Shown: piece after piece, positions 4,833-5,715 of the stretch
Layout of the letters: each line of letters opens with the position of its first letter
Position numbering within the stretch: position 1 is the first letter of the stretch
NCBI GenBank assembly: GCA_021789565.1
Contig: JAJYJL010000626.1
Coordinates: forward strand, 1 to 5,715
Length of the DNA: 5,715 nucleotides
Source: Acidobacteriota bacterium
GTDB lineage: Bacteria > Acidobacteriota > Terriglobia > UBA7540
Reading direction: 5' to 3'
Made by a program: the position numbers and the translations under genes
The notes under the pieces: model-generated
What the model saw: only the letters and a program-made list of their open reading frames with translations
The model's database searches: none
Told to the model about the DNA's origin: nothing

Positions 4833-5715
4833 CTACCGCATCCACCACAGCCACAACAGTCCAAATCCGAGGGTCAGCAGGGTAATCGGCAACCCCACGC
4901 GGAAATAGTCGCGAAAGCTGATCTCAACCTCTGGCCGGGCGCGCTCAACCACAATGATGTTGGCCACTGAGCCGGTGATGGTCAAGTTGCCGGCAAGCGT
5001 ACTGGCCATTGCCAGCATCAGCCATCCGGTGTGTGAATTGGCAAAACCGGGAACCACCGACTTCAGCAGCATCACCGCCGGGACGTTGCTGACCACGTTC
5101 GACAGGGCTGCCACCGCCAGGGTAAAGACAGCAGGACTTTGGAGGTTCCACGCTCGGGCAAATTCGAGAAGCCAATCGCCGAGACCAGCCTTCTCCGCTC
5201 CGCCGACAATGATGAACAGCCCGACAAAGAACACCAGAACACCCCAGTCAACCTGCTGGTAGGCCTGCTGCGGATCGCGCGACCGGGTTATCAACATCAT
5301 CGCCGCTCCCACGGCGGCCATCATCGCCGGAGGAACACCCGCGACAAACCCGGCCAGGACCATCGCGATCACGATTCCCGGCTTGATAAGAGTTTTGCGG
5401 TCACCCGCGGAAGCCAACACTGGAATCTCCACAGACGCATCAGCCAACCCTCGCCCGGCGAAAGCGATGTGAAGCACAAGCCAGTCCAGAATCAAGCCCA
5501 CAACGGCAACCGGTGCGAGATTGAGCAGAAAGGATCTGTACGGAATCCCGGAGATTGACCCGATCAGCATGTTCTGTGGATTGCCCGTAATCGTGGCCAC
5601 GCTGCCGATATTGGCCGCGGTAGCGACGGCCAGCAGATATGGAAGCGGCTTGATTCCAAGCCTTCGGGCGGCTGACAGCACAAAGGGAACCATCACCAGG
5701 CAGATGATGTCATTC
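4833..5715 (-). CDS. ArsB/NhaD-like (ion transporter superfamily) permease, C-terminal part
   Basis: The frame ends at TAG (4835-4833) and is open to the window edge, so the N-terminus is missing and about 293 residues are visible. The first visible residues, NDIICLVMVPFVL, resemble the NDT..L..TPLVL helix of ArsB-type carriers, which shows that the GTG at 5696 is not the true start. Counting from that GTG, conserved blocks are ANIGSVATITGNPQNMLIG (28-46), DWGVLVFFVGLFIIVGG (150-166), LSNVVSNVPAVMLL (198-211) and AGNLTITGSVANIIVV (235-250). Several hydrophobic membrane helices separate these, and the protein ends with an LGFGLLWLWWMR helix. The two TITG blocks are the paired half-site motifs of this fold, which moves anions or ions across the inner membrane using a proton or sodium gradient. 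Substrate is unclear: arsenite, sodium/proton exchange and dicarboxylate or sulfate-like anions are all possible within the superfamily. No arsR or arsC is near, so an arsenic role is not supported by context. Confidence 0.85.
   Translation of the reverse strand, partial: NDIICLVMVPFVLSAARRLGIKPLPYLLAVATAANIGSVATITGNPQNMLIGSISGIPYRSFLLNLAPVAVVGLILDWLVLHIAFAGRGLADASVEIPVLASAGDRKTLIKPGIVIAMVLAGFVAGVPPAMMAAVGAAMMLITRSRDPQQAYQQVDWGVLVFFVGLFIIVGGAEKAGLGDWLLEFARAWNLQSPAVFTLAVAALSNVVSNVPAVMLLKSVVPGFANSHTGWLMLAMASTLAGNLTITGSVANIIVVERARPEVEISFRDYFRVGLPITLLTLGFGLLWLWWMR

Overview
The window looks like ordinary chromosome from a moderately GC-rich, free-living bacterium. The mix of a class II photolyase, a flavin-dependent thymidylate synthase (ThyX), a zinc-type L31, a standalone MsrA and a lone Fic protein would fit a soil or environmental lineage such as Acidobacteriota. 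That placement is inference from gene content and overall feel only; no rRNA or tRNA is present to support it.

Layout, left to right. The window opens in the last 67 codons of a class II CPD photolyase (1-204, +). A 230-bp spacer follows (205-434). Its right half carries four TGACA/TGTCA pentamers at exact 12-bp steps over a good sigma70-type promoter. This leads into a complete class II Fic protein (435-1613, +) with a C-terminal winged-helix-like region. After 117-118 bp holding its own promoter and a small dyad comes a COMT-type SAM-dependent methyltransferase (1732-2787, +). Facing it across only 6 bp are two minus-strand genes: thyX (2794-3594), preceded in transcription order by rpmE (3692-3934). 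rpmE has a near-consensus promoter (TTGAAA-N17-TATAAT). Divergent from rpmE is msrA (4123-4596, +). Its stop codon overlaps the start of a small four-cysteine protein (4596-4808, +), so the two probably form a translationally coupled pair. The window ends inside a minus-strand permease of the ArsB/NhaD-like ion-transporter superfamily (4833-5715), whose N-terminus lies outside.

How the genes relate. There is no single pathway. Photolyase (UV repair), MsrA (oxidised-methionine repair) and ThyX (dTMP synthesis) are housekeeping or stress functions. Fic is the piece most likely to be a later arrival: the one line of it I counted was about 48% GC, against about 60-68% in one line each of the methyltransferase and thyX. 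It also sits behind an AT-rich, repeat-bearing leader.

Best leads for follow-up are the 12-bp-spaced repeats over the fic promoter (a candidate autoregulatory operator) and the Cys-rich small protein coupled to msrA. I found no CRISPR array, insertion sequence, RNA gene or phage gene, and nothing that amounts to a clear new multi-gene system. No stretch over 300 bases lacks a gene.
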